This document shows, piece after piece, positions 1 to 15,400 of a stretch of DNA of 64,000 bases (position 1 is the first letter of the stretch; every line of letters begins with the position of its first letter). The notes beneath the pieces were generated by a model. It saw nothing but the letters and a program-made list of their open reading frames with translations. It was not told the origin of the DNA and did not search any database. Origin of the DNA: Strigops habroptila (taxonomy: Eukaryota > Chordata > Aves > Psittaciformes > Psittacidae). The stretch covers positions 15,944,744 to 16,008,743 of the forward strand of contig NC_044288.2 of NCBI RefSeq assembly GCF_004027225.2, written 5' to 3'. The position numbers and the translations under genes are program-made.

Positions 1-3000
1 TTCCTCCTTCACACATTCAACTCTTCACATATTCAACTCTTTCAAGTTGAAGGCCTACCACCAATTTGCTAGATACACTTCTGAATTAGCAGATTTCGCT
101 TCAGAACAAGCACCCTTGCTCTCAGCAAGACACTATCGGCATGCTGGGGCTTGTAAGCCTCAGAGAAAGTTACTCTACTCATCTTTTCAGGAGTTCAGCA
201 CACCAGCTCTGAAGCATTCTCCCTCTGCTTTGTTGTTCTCTGCCCACACACACGTTGCTACAACCCTATTTAAAATACCACCAGCACTATGCTGTGCTGC
301 AATATTCAGGAGCCTGGCACAGTCAGCCTGCGAGGATTTCTGCGACTCATGGTAACTAAGGCAACCCAGCTTCACACACAAAGGGATACAAATCCCAGCA
401 TCCAGTATGTTCTTTAGTAAGCGTGTCATCATCTGAAATAAAATATTGCAACAACATCACATTAAACAACTTAGTACTCTTTGGGATGGCTCTGGAGCTC
501 TCCAATCACAAAACAGGACCTCTGAGTTCAGTCTCATCTCATGCAACAGCAAAACCTGCTTTCCTCCAGCAGTGATGTGCTGAGTATGCTGGTCATCCCT
601 GCTCAACTCTCTGACCCTCTCACCCTTTTAATTTAAACACTGATCAAATGTTACTTGTCATGGGAAGGAGAGCTGTACGCCATCAAAAGAAATACATGGA
701 GCACTTTCTCTGGAGGTCCCAATGTTTTTCTTGAAGTCTGCACCTTGCAATTTTCAGCCCCTCCAAGAAGGGCCTGAAAATGCCTCCAATGGAGCTTTTA
801 ATGACTGGTACTTCCCATTTTAAGCTGAGTAGCAGTACCTTAGTTCAAGACAATCTCTCTCTGCAGTAAATCATAGCTTATCTCCAAGTGGGGCTGTACA
901 CTGTCAGTCATCACACGTAACATCACCGCATCGGTCAGAAGAAATTAGCTTGTACCTCATATTGAATCATAAAATGATTCTAACACTTTACCTATCTGCT
1001 AAGATTAGCAAATCCAGCTGCATGTTTGCACTCCATAAACACCATGGACTGAAAACTGCCAGACACAGCTAATGAGCCCAACAGCCAGACTCTTCCTGCA
1101 GACTGGACACCAAGACACCAGGCTCTTCTGCTAGGGAATGAGGCAATAAAGGAAGAAATCTATTGCCTTAAGTTCCTGCACATTCTTTTCCCTTCCCAAA
1201 ACATCCACAAATACATTAAACATTGCTGACAGGTAGCCAAAGCCCCTCAGCTCGTAAGCTAATGGAAAATCTGCAACGAGAAAGCCTATATGGTTCAGCC
1301 ACTGTTCCAGCCACTTTGAGTAGGGAACTGTATTTCATTCCCAATTTTAAAAAGCTGATGTTAACAAATTCCCTGGCTACATCGTTAAAGGCTATTAAAA
1401 ACTCGTGATATATTATTATATATAAAGTTAATATCTAATCCCATATTGTGCACTAAGAAAAAGCAAGTCTTCATGGTAGCGTCCAAAACCATGCAGCTTT
1501 ACAACGTTCACAGCCGACATGCTCACAAAGTGGCACGCTCATCCAAGAGACAGTCTTCAAAGACATTTATTTCTTCCATCCAGCACTTTGGAACATTAGT
1601 AACTCTAGTCAACAGTCATCAGACTGAATTAGATGCAGGGAAGAAATGACTATGAGAGTCCATTCAAAAAGCACTAATGAATAAAAGCATTAACAAAGAT
1701 TAAATCTGTGAAGCAGTTGGCATACTGTATATCATCCCCTTAATTCTGAATAGGACTTTGAGGAACAAGAGCTGGACCAGTAGCACCATTATCTCCCCAG
1801 GTACCTGCCTCGGTGCCTTTGTCAACAGTGCTGCAGCACAACATTTAAGAAAAAGATGAAGCAAAGCACCTGTATTTTCATTTTGCTGTGAAGATGACAG
1901 TTTAGTGCATTATGATACAGGGACACTTTAGTCTGACACCCAGTACAACCCGAAACTGTATGGGATACAAGGAGTATTATCTTTTTCTCACTTATTTTTA
2001 ATCCATATTAAAACCTGGATGAAGCATAATGGGCTTGACTCTTAGTTTAGTTTCTGTCTGTGAATGACACAACACTTCCTGACCTCTTCCTGCCTAGGCC
2101 TGCCTAGTGCTTTGTGAAGCTCCCTGAGGGACTCTGCTTTACCATGGGACCCTGCATTGCACCCGAGAGAAATTCAAAGAGCTAATTATAAACATTTTGT
2201 CATACAAACACGCTAAGGGCTTTAGCTGTACTTTGGTGTCATTTGACAAGACAGCAAAATGTATTTAGAAATTCAGGATAGAAAAAAAATATATCTGAAG
2301 TTTCCCTTTCATTGAAAAATACCAATGTTATTTCTATTAAAAATATTAAAAGCAAAAGACAAATGCTACATTTGAAAGTAAGGATGCAGGCAATCACGAG
2401 ATGTATATATTCTGGTAGACATAACACACTGTAAAGAAGTAAACCCATTTTTATCTGCCAGGAGCAGCTGCAAGTAAACACAAAGCAGCTGAGTTTTGTC
2501 AACCCATACATGGCTGACTAAATCTGTCAATAATTTGATGAAAACCATAGATCTTCCTTAATTCCTTTCACTAAGATCTTTCTTCCAAGCTTGTCTCAGG
2601 CTTAATTTTAAAATATACATGGAGTATGTGTATATTCCGATATCCTCTCAGTAGAACATATGGTGTGGTGTAGCAACCTTAACACTGAATTTATTCTCTT
2701 CCAGTCAAAGTTCAAAGGGTAAAGGAACAGTCTAGAAAATCCAATGCTTTGGGATTTATTTAGGATTTTTAGGTAGAGAAGTCAGCTCTGCTATTAATCA
2801 AACACAATTTAAATGTAGTCTTGACTTGTTACTCCTTACTGTAGTTGCATGCACACACCCACAAATATGCATCACCAGGTTTTCTGTAAGAGAATGATAG
2901 TGCTCATCTATAAGGCAAATAAAGAATAAATACTTATACAACACTTTCATTGACAAAAGCACTACAAATACAAGTTACTACTGAAATGTCTACAGTACTT

Positions 3001-3316
3001 TGCACCTGAAGATTGTTACAGACAATCCAGTCATCCTGAATCAGATGGCGTGTCTGAGAAGAATGCAGGGGCAGAGCATGACAAACAGACCTAGAAAATA
3101 CTTCAACGCTGCAAGTACAAGAGTATTGGTAAATCAGTGGCACAGAAAAAGCCAGGCAGGATACACCTAGCTTCACATGCTTCTTGCATATTAATGGAAA
3201 ACGCAGCTACTAAAAGTGATGAGAGATTTGAAACCAAGAGGTAAAACGTGCATAGGTTTCAATGAAGAGAATTAGGCAGAGCTCTCTCCTGCATCACGAA
3301 TATTTAAAGCACTTAC
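1..3316. other. RNF145 intron downstream of coding exon 3 (partial)
   Basis: AT-rich intronic sequence running to the left edge. I see no further RNF145 exon in it: the family's next segment, beginning QLVVCTLCS, is not encoded here. No repeat family was recognised. Short open frames, such as one at 47-355, lack splice context and family resemblance. Confidence 0.7.
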
Positions 3317-3408
3317 CTACTAAAGCAGTCATGAAGCGATTCATAGAGAGAGGTTCCAAGTACATTGGCCCTTCATATCCTGATTCCAATTCACTCCTCA
3401 CATAATCC
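3317..3408 (-). CDS. RNF145: RNF145 coding exon 3 (residues 98-129)
   Basis: The acceptor TTTTTTTAG precedes base 3,408 and a perfect GTAAGT donor follows base 3,317. The 92-nt exon completes Arg98 and encodes [20 protein letters not shown] and onward to Val128, with one base of the next codon. The [15 protein letters not shown] core is as in mammalian RNF145. The next exon is not in the 3.3 kb to the left edge. Confidence 0.95.
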
Positions 3409-6400
3409 CTAAAAAAATAAACCCATAAACTATTAAGATACATCCAATCAGACAAGCAGCGGTTTATTCGTCCCACACATATGTAATTTCAATGTATGTC
3501 AGAGTCAACTAAATTACAAAAAGCAATATTAACACTACTGGTACAGCAGCCTCACTGGTGTAAGTCATGCCTCAGATCCTTCAGCGAGACAAGTATTATC
3601 TGTAATTAGACTCACTGGCATAGCTGTAAAAATCCTTTGGGATACCCAAGCTGTTCTTCAGAACGTGGCCTGAAACTGCTTATTGACAAAGCCTCTTAAG
3701 CACCCTTCCATTTTTAAGTATCCTTATTAAGTGTTTTTCTTCCAAACTATAATTGCTTTTCCCACCACCTCCATGTGAACAAAAAAAAATAAACTTGAGA
3801 GCTTGACAGAGAAGTCTTCCAACTTCATGCTTACTGTATTTTGCACCTAACAACCTTTTTGCAATGAATTAAAAAATAAGAGTATGAAGGAAAGGTGATA
3901 GTCATAGACTAGAGTCAAGAACAGAGTTGCTGCATAATCCTTTTACCCAACATAATTTAAAAGTTTAGCTCTATGCTGAGAAACTTGGGGGACCAACCAG
4001 ATACCCTCAAACTGACAGATGCAGGAAGGTAGTCTGAAAATCTGACAGGGTATTTGTAATTTCTCTCAGAAGCTGGCTATGAGGCTGGGCTCAGGCAACC
4101 AAAGAAAAAGGTAAGAACCCAAGGAGACTGGGCATTTTTCTGCTTTTGGTGATTACTCCTCAGCTCTGCCTTCAAGCAGGCTAACACATCTAACAGCAAT
4201 ATAACTCAGACATGAACTTAACACTAGGAACAAGCATTTTACACTTTCAGAAGGTGATCCTGGAAGAGGACTGCAGTAATTGTCCAGCGGCTCCTTAAAG
4301 CCCCGCCACCACACAGCAGGAAATACTCATGATCGTTTGCATCATGATCCAATATTCCAGCCCCTTTTTCTGCCTTGCCCTTTGACCCTTCTTCTCCACT
4401 CCCAGGACAGCTGCTGCTCCGCCCTTGTTACTACATGACCAACTGCCAGCAGCAGCACAACTAAGCAATCTGGCTGATACTGTCCAGTCATTCATGTGTA
4501 CCCGCACCATGCCCCAGGAATGCCAGGCAGACACACTTGATCTGATCCTGAATGGAGGTAGCAGAGTTTGTTTGCTCAACGGACATGGTATTGCATTTAT
4601 TATTTATTTGTATCAGTGAGGCAAGCCACACTGGCTGGAACAGATGCAGTCAACGTGAGGCAAACAGTACCAGAAACCACAACCAATACAAGAATTGCTC
4701 TTTTGATTTCAGTGCAGAAAAATACACAACTTAGTGCTACTGGAAGCATTCACTTCTCCCCAGAAACGTGGAAATATACCCTTCTAGTTAAGGTATTCAC
4801 ATTTTCATTTGCAAAAAATCTCTGGAATTGAAGACATAGATCTCAAAGTACTAAAACAAACACTTCAAAGCCTGTTCTTCATAGCTGACAACCCTGCCTA
4901 CTCACTGCAGCTTTTCAAGTGTCATAGTATATGCGAGGTATGTTGAAATGGGTTCTTTAGACTGTAACCTACAATTAAAAACACATGAGGATTGAAAAGC
5001 CACTTAAAACTGATTCTAGATAGAACTTTCCCCCTTGTCATGAAGGCGTAGCTAAGCATAAAGGTTTTTTCCCCCTTCCACCATCTGTACAGATGTAATC
5101 TTTGGGACAAAGTTGAGTATTTTAATATTTTTATTTATTTCACATGAATCTGCAGAAAGTACTTTCTGGAAGCATTAGCAACAAACAGGATAATCAGAGT
5201 TACAAAGGGAGAAAACAATAACACCATTTGCAACATGCTGAAGATGGCTGGATTAACAATATCATGCTCCATCCTCTAATTTAGGGTGAAAACACTGGCT
5301 ATTTGTAAACTGCTAGCAGGAAAGCAGTAAAGACATCAAGTTTCTTCTATGTCTGTTAAGAAACAGGTTACAAAATCATCTGAGATACCAACTGTAGCAA
5401 GATGACCTTACACAACTCAGCTAAGACATATCAACAAAGCTGCACTTAGAGTTGCTTCTTCAACACCAGGAACATGCCTGGAGATCACCCAAATTCCTCC
5501 AAGCTACATGTCTTGCCATTGTCTAGCTGAATCAGTCACCTGCACAGAGGTCTGTACTTGGCTTAATTCTTTAAGTGACTCTCACTAATTGAGTTTTAGG
5601 CTTACCAGCTTGGAGAAGCAGTGTTTGAGGATCTCCTAATTTTTTTAAACAGTATTTGTAGATGATGTCTGAATAAAGGAAGTCAAAGCAGTGATTCTCT
5701 TATTACCAGTACAAACACAAGGATCTTTTGGCACAGACACCAATCAGAAGATGCCTCGAACAGCTGCAGTGCCATACAAGATGCTGAGAAGAGCAAGTGC
5801 CTGCACTCAATTTTGATCAATTAAAGCTGTATTAAGCTGCAGCTTTTAGTTTTGAGAATTGTTCACTTTACTGCAGCAGTGTAAGAAAACAAGAATGCTA
5901 AAATCATTATTTACAAGTTAATGAAATGACTGAAATGACATTACTACTTTAGAAAATTAGGATATAACTATAAAACTTAGATCAGATTGCCTGCTATTCA
6001 TTCTGTATATGCACTCCCAGCTTCACGTAATCAAACTGCCGGACTGTTAACACACACTCATGCACAGCCAGACTAACAATGCTCTGAAAAGGTAAAGAGA
6101 TACAGTGCTTCACACACGACCACTTTTTGTTACTGAAAGCACAGAAAGGCCTCCTGTTGTTAAAAATACACTTTGTAATTGACGGACATAAGGCACAACG
6201 GTTACCTGACCTAATTGACTCATATTGCTGACATTTACTTTGGCTGATTAATCTCTGCTGTCAACATCGAACACACTCTCATAGGTTTTAAATGTCTAAG
6301 ACAACCTCAAAATTAAGTGTATTTTAAGATTATTTGTAAGAAACGATTCAGTTTCCCGATTCCCCCCCCTTCTAAGCTCTATGACACTCGACACTTGGAA

Positions 6401-9400
6401 TACAATCATAACAAAACTGCAAAACATGAAATATCATGATGTAGATTCATATTTTTTAGCATTAACAGTGTGCCTAATTGCATCATTTCTTTTCTGCATA
6501 ACTGCATTGTTTATTTCCCCAGGTTTTATTGCTGGAAATGGGGAAATGTGATCCTTTTAAGCAAGACATTTGTGCAGCTACACATCAGCTAAAACCAGCA
6601 TCCATTTTCCTTGCCAGAAGCAGCAGGATTTTGGTTTTTAAAGCTGACTTCTCCTTTTTCCATAAACAGATGGTGTATTATCTCCAAATTGCCAGGTTAA
6701 CATGCTACATCAAATGTAGCATCTTCTCAGACTCTCCAAGCATTCACAAACATTAGCTAAGCATCTTTACTCACTGAGGTAATTCTCATTCTTGCAGATA
6801 AGGAAACAAACACTTAAGAAATTAGGGGACTTGTCAAGGTCACATAGACCTGGAAATCTGAAGTCAGAGTTTAACTGTAAAATTCAGATCTTCTTATTCC
6901 CAGACTTGCAGCCGAACCGCAGGCTATTTCTGGGGTGGAAAAAAAGCACTGAAAGCTGAAGTCTTTCAACAGCTCAGAATTTCCAGGACACTGCAAAGTC
7001 ACAAGTGCCAGCTGATTCTGGTCTGGTTCTATAATTTGCACTAACCAAACTGGCCTCAATATGAGACCTCTTCATCTGTCTTAAACAGCATCCCAACTGG
7101 TAATGCTTGCAAGGAATTCACTGGAAGTTTTCAGCTCTAAACACAGTTAGAACATACTCAGGAACAGTTTGCACATGTGACTACTGTATATCTTGTTATG
7201 ATCACTCTGCTAAATAGAAACATCAGTTGCAACTGGATAGCTTTGGCAATAAAAGGAATAGCTCCACTAACATTGTATTTGTGTGTTACACTTCGCTATT
7301 TTCAATATGAAAACTAATGGGATTCAAATATTCTTTTGAAAAGCTAATGCATCACTCCCCACACAGTACAAAGGCTGCTGCTGAGAACCCCTTGCAAACC
7401 AAGTCTAGGTTATGTCTACGGAATGGGTAAGCTCACTCAAAAGTGTTAGCAACTACATTTGCTTTGCAAAATAGCTAGGGAATACTGCTAGACTATTTGA
7501 ATCCAAGACACCTTTTAATTAAATGCATTTTTTTGGTGCCAGTTGATGCAAGATTTAATTAAAGTCTTTATTAACTCACTCCAGAAGTATCAAATAGAGA
7601 AAGCTTAGCAGGAATGTACCAAATAGTCCAAGCAATAGTTATCTAACATGTTTCAAGAAAGCCTGTAAAAGTCTCAAATCTCACAAAGCACAGAAGTCAC
7701 AACTCACATTATATAGAAACACAAAGAATAAAAGTTATTAAAAACCAAAACTCAGTGCTATCCCTTAAGGCATCAACCAAAATCCATACCATGTCTCTCT
7801 CTTTTAAAAAATTTAAAGACCCAGAATGGCATAAAGATCTCTAGAGGGTAAACGTTCTGGACCAAAGCCCTGCATCTGATTGGAATTTGTTACCAGCTTT
7901 ATCTTTACTTCAACACAAGTTCTTAAATAATGTTTAGGTTGCTTTTTCAATAAGTAAGCCTTCAACCCTATAAGAAACACCCCCAAACTATATCTATAAA
8001 AACTCAGGACTCTTCTGAGGGTGATAAAAAACCCTCTTTCCTTCCTACCCAAGCAATAAGAGGCCATAATTCCTCTCTTGCACCCTCATCCATTCAGGAA
8101 ATCATTAACTGCAACTCTGACAGCCATTACAGCGACATGTCAAATCACCACAAAACCTTCATTAGCACTCCCCTGAACGGCAATATATCAAGAAAGAGAG
8201 TCCAGCAAATGCTCTGGAACAACAATTTTGATGCAGAAACAACAAACTTACCGCTTTAATCAATCAATCAAAAGCACATTTTTAAGTGTTTCCCATGGGC
8301 AGGCACCAAAGTAAGTCAGGCTCAACTCTGTATTTTCAAAACTTCCCATGCAAAGCCCTTACTATGATGGCACTCTTTGGTTCCAATTAAGCATCCGTCA
8401 GGAGAGTTTACATTAGCTTTCAACAGATTTAACTGCAGCCAAACAAACGAAGGCGGCTTTGTCTTGTCTGACCTGGAGTTCTTCAGTCTCTTGCTCTGTG
8501 ATTTACACCCACGACGCCTATCTTTGTTTTCATTGTAAAATATATTACACAAATAAAGACAAATTAAAGAATAAACTCCACTATTACTTTACTTTTATGA
8601 TCTTCCATATAACTATTTGCTCTCTCATCCTAGGTGCCAGGAAACTAAAAGTAACATCCTGTCCGCTTGTAAAACGCTCCAGTGTTGAAAGCATGTTAGT
8701 TGAGCCACTGGGTTAACTCGGATTACTACATCAGAGGCCAGATTTAATCTTGTGGTAAGTGCTTTCTCTTCCCAGATGAGCGGACATTATACTCCACAGA
8801 AAAGTAGCTAAAAATGCGTTTTAAGTCAATGAAAATACACCAGAATACCTGACTGTATATTTATTTCCATAAACTTTTTCAAGACAAAGAACAGCAAGGT
8901 AGGGAAAAAAAAGGCCTCCACAAAACCAGAGCTACTCCATTTATACCAGATATTAACAAAATACCAGTTATTTTCGTAATCCCCAAACCAAACTATCAAA
9001 ATGAATCAATTTATTCTTACCTGGAAATTTGGTGTCCAGCATAAAGCAGCAGTGCAGTCAAAAAGTACAGGTAAAGCTGAACCAGGTGTTGCCTTGGTAA
9101 GGTTAGGAGCACAACACTTAAGATGTAACCTGTAACAAAAAGCAGAGCTGAAATTTCAAAAAACGCTATCTAACCCCAAATTTCTTAAAATATTAACATT
9201 TATTCAGATCTCTAACTACTTTTGTTTTCACTTGGTTTTAAAATTCATGTACCTACATTTTCCTGCCATCAAACCACAAAAAGACCACCAGCTTTTCTTT
9301 TATTTCCCCATGAACAGAAACAGCTTTACCAACGTCTGTAAAATTACATCTAGAGGTCAAGAAGTGGACTTGATCCACAGTATTTTAACAAGACTTAATA

Positions 9401-12400
9401 TAACCTATGCAACAAAGAGAAAACAGGCCTAGCTCTCCCTCTTCTTCCAAGTGCAAGCAAGGTTCAGTGTAGCAGGGAAAAAAGCCTACCCAAGAAACTC
9501 AGTCAACTGATGTAAAAATCCTTTACTTGCAGCAAAGGACACACAGAACACTTTTCCATGCTGATGAGCATTATACTTTTAATTCTTCCACTGTATCTTC
9601 ACGGTCTAAAGACACTCTGCATGCCCATAATTTGAGATGAGAACACACATGCTACTCTCCATATTAGTAATATTAAAGCACATTCAAGCTTTCAGTGTTA
9701 CATAAATCAAGGACAGGACTTGGCACAGCCCAGGATTTGCAGGCATTTACACTGGCAGTTCTTTCACTTCTTGTTAGCATTTAATAAGACTGTGGAAAAA
9801 GACCCAATGCAGATATAGCTTTACACTTCAAGACCACAGCCTGGCTGCTTAGCAGCCTCTCCAACAAGCAGTACACCCATCTTTTCTTTCATACCTGCTC
9901 TCATTCGGATACTTAAAGAAAGCAGTACTTTGAAGTTCACTTCACAAGTGAGTGGTACATGTCCATCCTCTTTCCCAGACACACTGCAGGTCAAAACCCC
10001 AACACATGGTGCCCTTACTAATCTCTATTTCCGACCCCTCCCTCACAATGCAGTGCACCCTTCTGCAGGTCTCTACATGCTCTTTCTGAAGGTCAGCTTT
10101 GTATCTGGCACTGAAATCCATTTAGCGAGAAAAAAACCCTTCACAAACAACAAAACAACAGCAATAGCTAACAGCTTCCCTGCAGCTAAGAACAAAACAC
10201 TGCAGAAGAACTTACCATGACACTTACAGCTATACTAGTCACATTACATTTAGACTTTCATCCATCTATTCAACAATGCTAAGCACAGTATTTTTAAAGG
10301 AGTTAATTTATACTTCAAGCTTTTAAAAAATACTCAAAAAATAATGTAACTCTAGATGAAGCACTCGTAAGTAGTGGGACAACCAGCTACTATAAAGCAG
10401 CTTGGGAACACAGTATGTTCCAATAGTTGAAAAAGCTTTCAGAGTCAGCCAGTATTTATGTGGAAGTATTTCAAGGCTGCCATCTTCAATAAGCCACCTC
10501 TAAAATTCTACCAATAGTCAGGTCTTTAAGATGGTAACTCACAACATGCTCCTAGAAAAGGCATCAGACTGACAGGATGCCAAGCAAAGATCAGTTCAGA
10601 TATGATAAATGACAGGAGTGATACAAAGTCTATTTAACTTACCTTTTTAAAAATACAAATACACAACATACATATTTAGCATTAAAGAAAATTTGTCAAG
10701 TACTTTCATAAAGTTGATGTGACGAGTTGCCTATCTGAGCTTTTGAAAAGGTACATCCTAAACCAATTGATAGTTTCTTTGGTTAGAATGAAGTATAATA
10801 CAAGTCACAATCACTAATTCCTGTAGAGTATCCATTTAATCATTTACAAGAATGATCAGAGGGATAGAACACCTCTCCTATAAGGAAAGCTTGGGAGAGT
10901 TGGGGTTGCTCAGCCTGGACGAGTCACCGAGGAGACTTTATTGCAGCCTTTCAGTACTTAAAGGGGGCTTAAGAAAGATGGAGACAGACTTTTTAATAGG
11001 ACCAGCAGCAATAGGACAAGGGGTAGAGGTTTTAAACTAAAAGAGGGTAGATGCAGACTAGATACAAGGAAGAAATTTTTTAGTGAGGTTGGTGAAGAAC
11101 TGGCACAGGTTGTCCAGAGGGGGGTGATGAATGCCCCATCCCTGGAAACGATCAAGGTCAGGCTGGATGGGGCTCTGAGCAACCAGATGTAGTAGAAGAT
11201 ATCCCTGCTCACTGCAGAGGGGTTGCACTAGATGACCTTTAGAGGTCTCTTCCAACCCAAACTATTCTACAATTCTGTGATTTTTATTTTGAGCTTTCTA
11301 AAGGGGCCTGAAACACAGCACTACAACAGTTTCCTTCTAGTAACTGTTTTATACAGAATAGCACGCTTCTAGTTAATACAACACAGATGTTCAACATCAT
11401 CAGTTTTCCTAGCAAACATGTATTTTATCACATTCATCTTCTCTGTTCACTGCCTTCCTTCTACCAAATACACAAATGGCAAGAGGAGGAACTCCTCGGC
11501 AGAGTCTCCATGAAGACATTTAACTAGTTTGCACCACACCACAGCATCACAAACCAGATCCAGCAGCTCTCACACCATCTGCAGACATTCTTAACACTTC
11601 ATCTCTGCTGTAGGCACCACCTTCCCTTGATCGCTTACTTAGGGACAATTCTCTCTGGGAACAACCCACGTGGCACAACCATGTATCATTCCAGCACTTG
11701 AGCCGAATCTCTAAATCTTTCCTTCTCACTGTAGCCCATGACTCACCTTCAGAGAACTAAATGGAGTTTATTATGCAGTCTTTTATTCCTCTAGTACTCT
11801 ATAAATAGTCTAAGAATACCTGTTTACTGCATCTGCTTTAAGCTTTGCCATCTTCTTTACCTTATTCTATCACATGAAAGTTTGCTCCCTGGCCACATGA
11901 TGATGTACTTTTTCTGTAAAAGGAAGACATTTTAGAGGGCAGTAACTGCACTCCAACACAGCCATGTTACACAGGAGTATTAGAAGTGAGTGAACTAAAA
12001 TACATCAGAATACACTGAAGGAGTGAAAAAAAAGGTCTAAATACAAATCACATGATGAGAAGATCACTGTCACATCTGTGCCTTTTAAACAGAGGGCTTC
12101 CAAACAGCACAGATGGTTATAACACTGCACAGGGAAGCAGCACAAGACAGCCAAGGTTACTGCAGAAGCCTGAGCAATGAATTCCACTGTTCCTGAGTTT
12201 GGGCTGGAACTGAAATGTTCACTTTGAAGCAGCCGTTTGCTCTAATGGTTGGATTTTGAAGAGAGGGAGAGTGAGAGACATTTGAAGTAGTTCCCTTTCA
12301 CTCTTATTTACAATTCCCTCTTGTGACTTGATAAGAGAGAGATTTCAACACACTTCATACTGCAACATTTGCATTTTTGCTGCAGAGGCCCTATTCCCAA

Positions 12401-15400
12401 AGTGGTACCAACCTCATTTTTATCGACAACGCCTCTGCCAAAGAAAAAGAAGGCAAATAATTCAGTACCAAACCATCTCATTGCATAAAAGGAAAACAAA
12501 AGCTCAAATTCAGACATACCAGCAGTAATAGTCTATTCCCTTTGTTCTTGCCCGAACAAATGATGTAATTAGTGTATGGCATAAACAAGATTCTACTTTA
12601 AAAAAAAAAAAGACCAGGAAATGAGATTTCTCACAGTAGCTTTCTCATCTAAATCATTACATTCTGTTTTCATTTGCACCTCCTCTGTCAGGAAAAAACA
12701 CGATGTTGAGAACATATATCCCTTTGGAGAGATCCTCCACACACACTCTCTTGACAGTTTGAGAAACAGTCATCGTTCTGGGTAGCCTTCAGACGTGGGT
12801 TAACAGTAACTAGCACCCACTTCCATCCAAAGCCTTTTGAGCTCTTCGCCTACAATAAGCACTCCCCTCCCTTGATTTAGGCTGCGCTTGCTATTTTTGG
12901 TTTTGGGACTTGGTGTATTGTCCCTTTTGACTCACCAAGTACGTTTCTGTTCAAGTATAAGCAGAGCAGGCTCAGTGAAGCCCAATTCCTGCCCCAGTAA
13001 AGAAACTATTCTAATGCATATTATAAAAAGATACAGACAAGAGAGAATAAACTCTTCCCTGAATACAGTCATAGTGCTCTAGTGCCAGGCCACCAACAAA
13101 CACAACTGTACCTTTATGCTTCCAGCTATAAAGGAGTCCTATAGAAGACATTCTGCCAACCTTACAAATACATAGCCCCCACACACAATACCTATTCAGG
13201 AGCATCAGGAAGCAGAAAACTTCTACTGCCTCTCGTGCAAGATGGTACAGATTTAGGCCCCACTGAAGAAAATAAACTGTGAGTCACAGAATCACAGAAT
13301 GGTTTGGGCTGGAAAAGACCCCAAGATCATCCAGTTCCAACATCCCTGCCCTGGACGCCTCCCACTAGACCATGTTGCCCAAGGCTCTGTCCAACTCGGC
13401 CTTGAACACTGCCAGGGATGGGGCATTTACCACTTCTTTGGGTAACCTGCTCCAGTGCCTCACCACCCTCACAGTAGAGAACTTCTTCCTTATATCTGAC
13501 CTGAACTTCCCCTCTTTAAGTTTAAACCCGTTACCCCTTGTCCTATCACTACAGTCCCTGACGAAAGATCCCTCTCCAGTATCCATTTAGGCCCCCTTCA
13601 GATACTGGAAGGCTACTATGAGGTCTCCACGCAGCTTCTCTTCTCCAGGCTGAACAGCTCCAAGTTTCTTAGCCTGTCTTCATACAGGCTATGTTGAGAA
13701 CACAGTAATAAGTAGAAAAGCTAAGCTAAACATGCTAGAACACATGTATTAACTAGCTCATGACCTCATTTACAACTTGTTGATTCAGCTAGATGAAAAC
13801 CTCTCACTGTGCAATGCTCATTGTTACCATAAGCAGGAGCTCAGACTGCCTTTCAGCAATCTCTCTCCATGTGTACCAAGGTGCTTCCCAGCTTCTCTCA
13901 CCCCATATTACCTCTTTGCCGACTCAGGTGTCTGAGTTTTATTGACATCTTGCACACAATGGAGGCTTCTGGAGCATGATCAAAGTTGCAACCCATTCTC
14001 TTTATGAAACATTTTAGTGCTCATTTGCATGATTACAGTTCCCTTGCGTCCACTTCACATTATTACGCAAAGTTTCCTGCAGGTTTAGTCTAAAAATGAG
14101 AACTGTGCACACGAAAGAGTTCATAAGATTTCTTAATAAAACCACACCATCTCCTGGAGTGCCAGAAAATAATAGCACAATAGCTTGGATTCTACCAGGA
14201 AAACAATTTGGCAGGCCCTAACTTCCGACTCACTCATATCCGATAAGGATAAAGGGTCCAGCTTACAATAACTTGCAAAGCAACTTGCTGCGAAGCAGCA
14301 AGTCGTGATCCACAGAATAGCATCAAAACTCCTGTCTCAGTGCAGGATTAATGCATGACTGAGTCATTCCATTTCAGCATAATCTTTGACTGTTCTTATT
14401 TCTGTTTATTCAGACAATTATCTGGCCACAACATGAAAATACCAATAACATAGGACAAACTTCTGAAAGACTGTATTTAATATGGTAGAAGTATTAAAAC
14501 AACAACTGGCACTTTTATTTTCAGTGTGTCTAATTCTCAGGATAACCAGTCACCAGACTGGTTACACAAGAATTTTCACAGAGATTTAATGTATTGTCTA
14601 TATCTAAATCATCTATCTTGAAAGTGGATGACTACTAAAAGATATACTTTAGAGCTCACGGTAGTTAAAGACACAATGCAGAAGTTACCAGGAAGATTCT
14701 GTGGCCTATTCACCAGATAGGATGATAGGCTTAAGCCTAGAAGGAACCCTAACTGCCAGTTATTTTTAAGTCATGTAAAACGAGAGACAAAAACCTCTTG
14801 TACATCCTCAATTCATACTAAGCATCCTTTGCAGAATGACTCAGCTAAAGGCAGTCTCCTGAATTGACTGGGACAGCTATGCTGTCCTTCTGAGTGAGGC
14901 TAGTTCTTCATCTACTCTGTTACAAAAGGCCATGTCATGCAGAACCTCTGCCACTGGGCAGAATGACCACTCCTGCATCAGAGGTGGCTCCAACACACAG
15001 CTCATGCAAAATTCACTCCACTGAAAACAAGGCAGAAATAAGCCAGAGAGCATTAAGTGCTCTCAGTCTCAAGCAGCCACTGAAGTGCTAGAACTACCCC
15101 ACCATAAAGGGTAGCTCTCATCTAGCTTGTCTCACCACTGCCAACTGATACCTGTTCAAGACAGCATAAGCATAGTAGGATTGAACTCCCCCTAAAATGT
15201 ATGGCATTTTGGGGGAGTGATGTTTTTGCATGGTGATGCCAAGGCACAGCTCTTCCTTACCCTCCCCCTCAGCTATAGCTGATCGAATAAATGTTACTCA
15301 CTTCAAGGAGTTCTATACTTTGAACTAATGTGTCCTTCAGAAAATGTTGAAAAATCAGTTCTGAACTGAGAAAGCACACATCTAAACACACTTCCACACG

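Noticed and set aside
1-430. Open frames at the left edge as a possible further RNF145 exon
   Set aside because: Neither strand encodes the expected next RNF145 segment, and suitable splice sites are missing.
13365-13590. Protein-like frames on both strands
   Set aside because: They are translations of the CR1 3' end, not a host gene.
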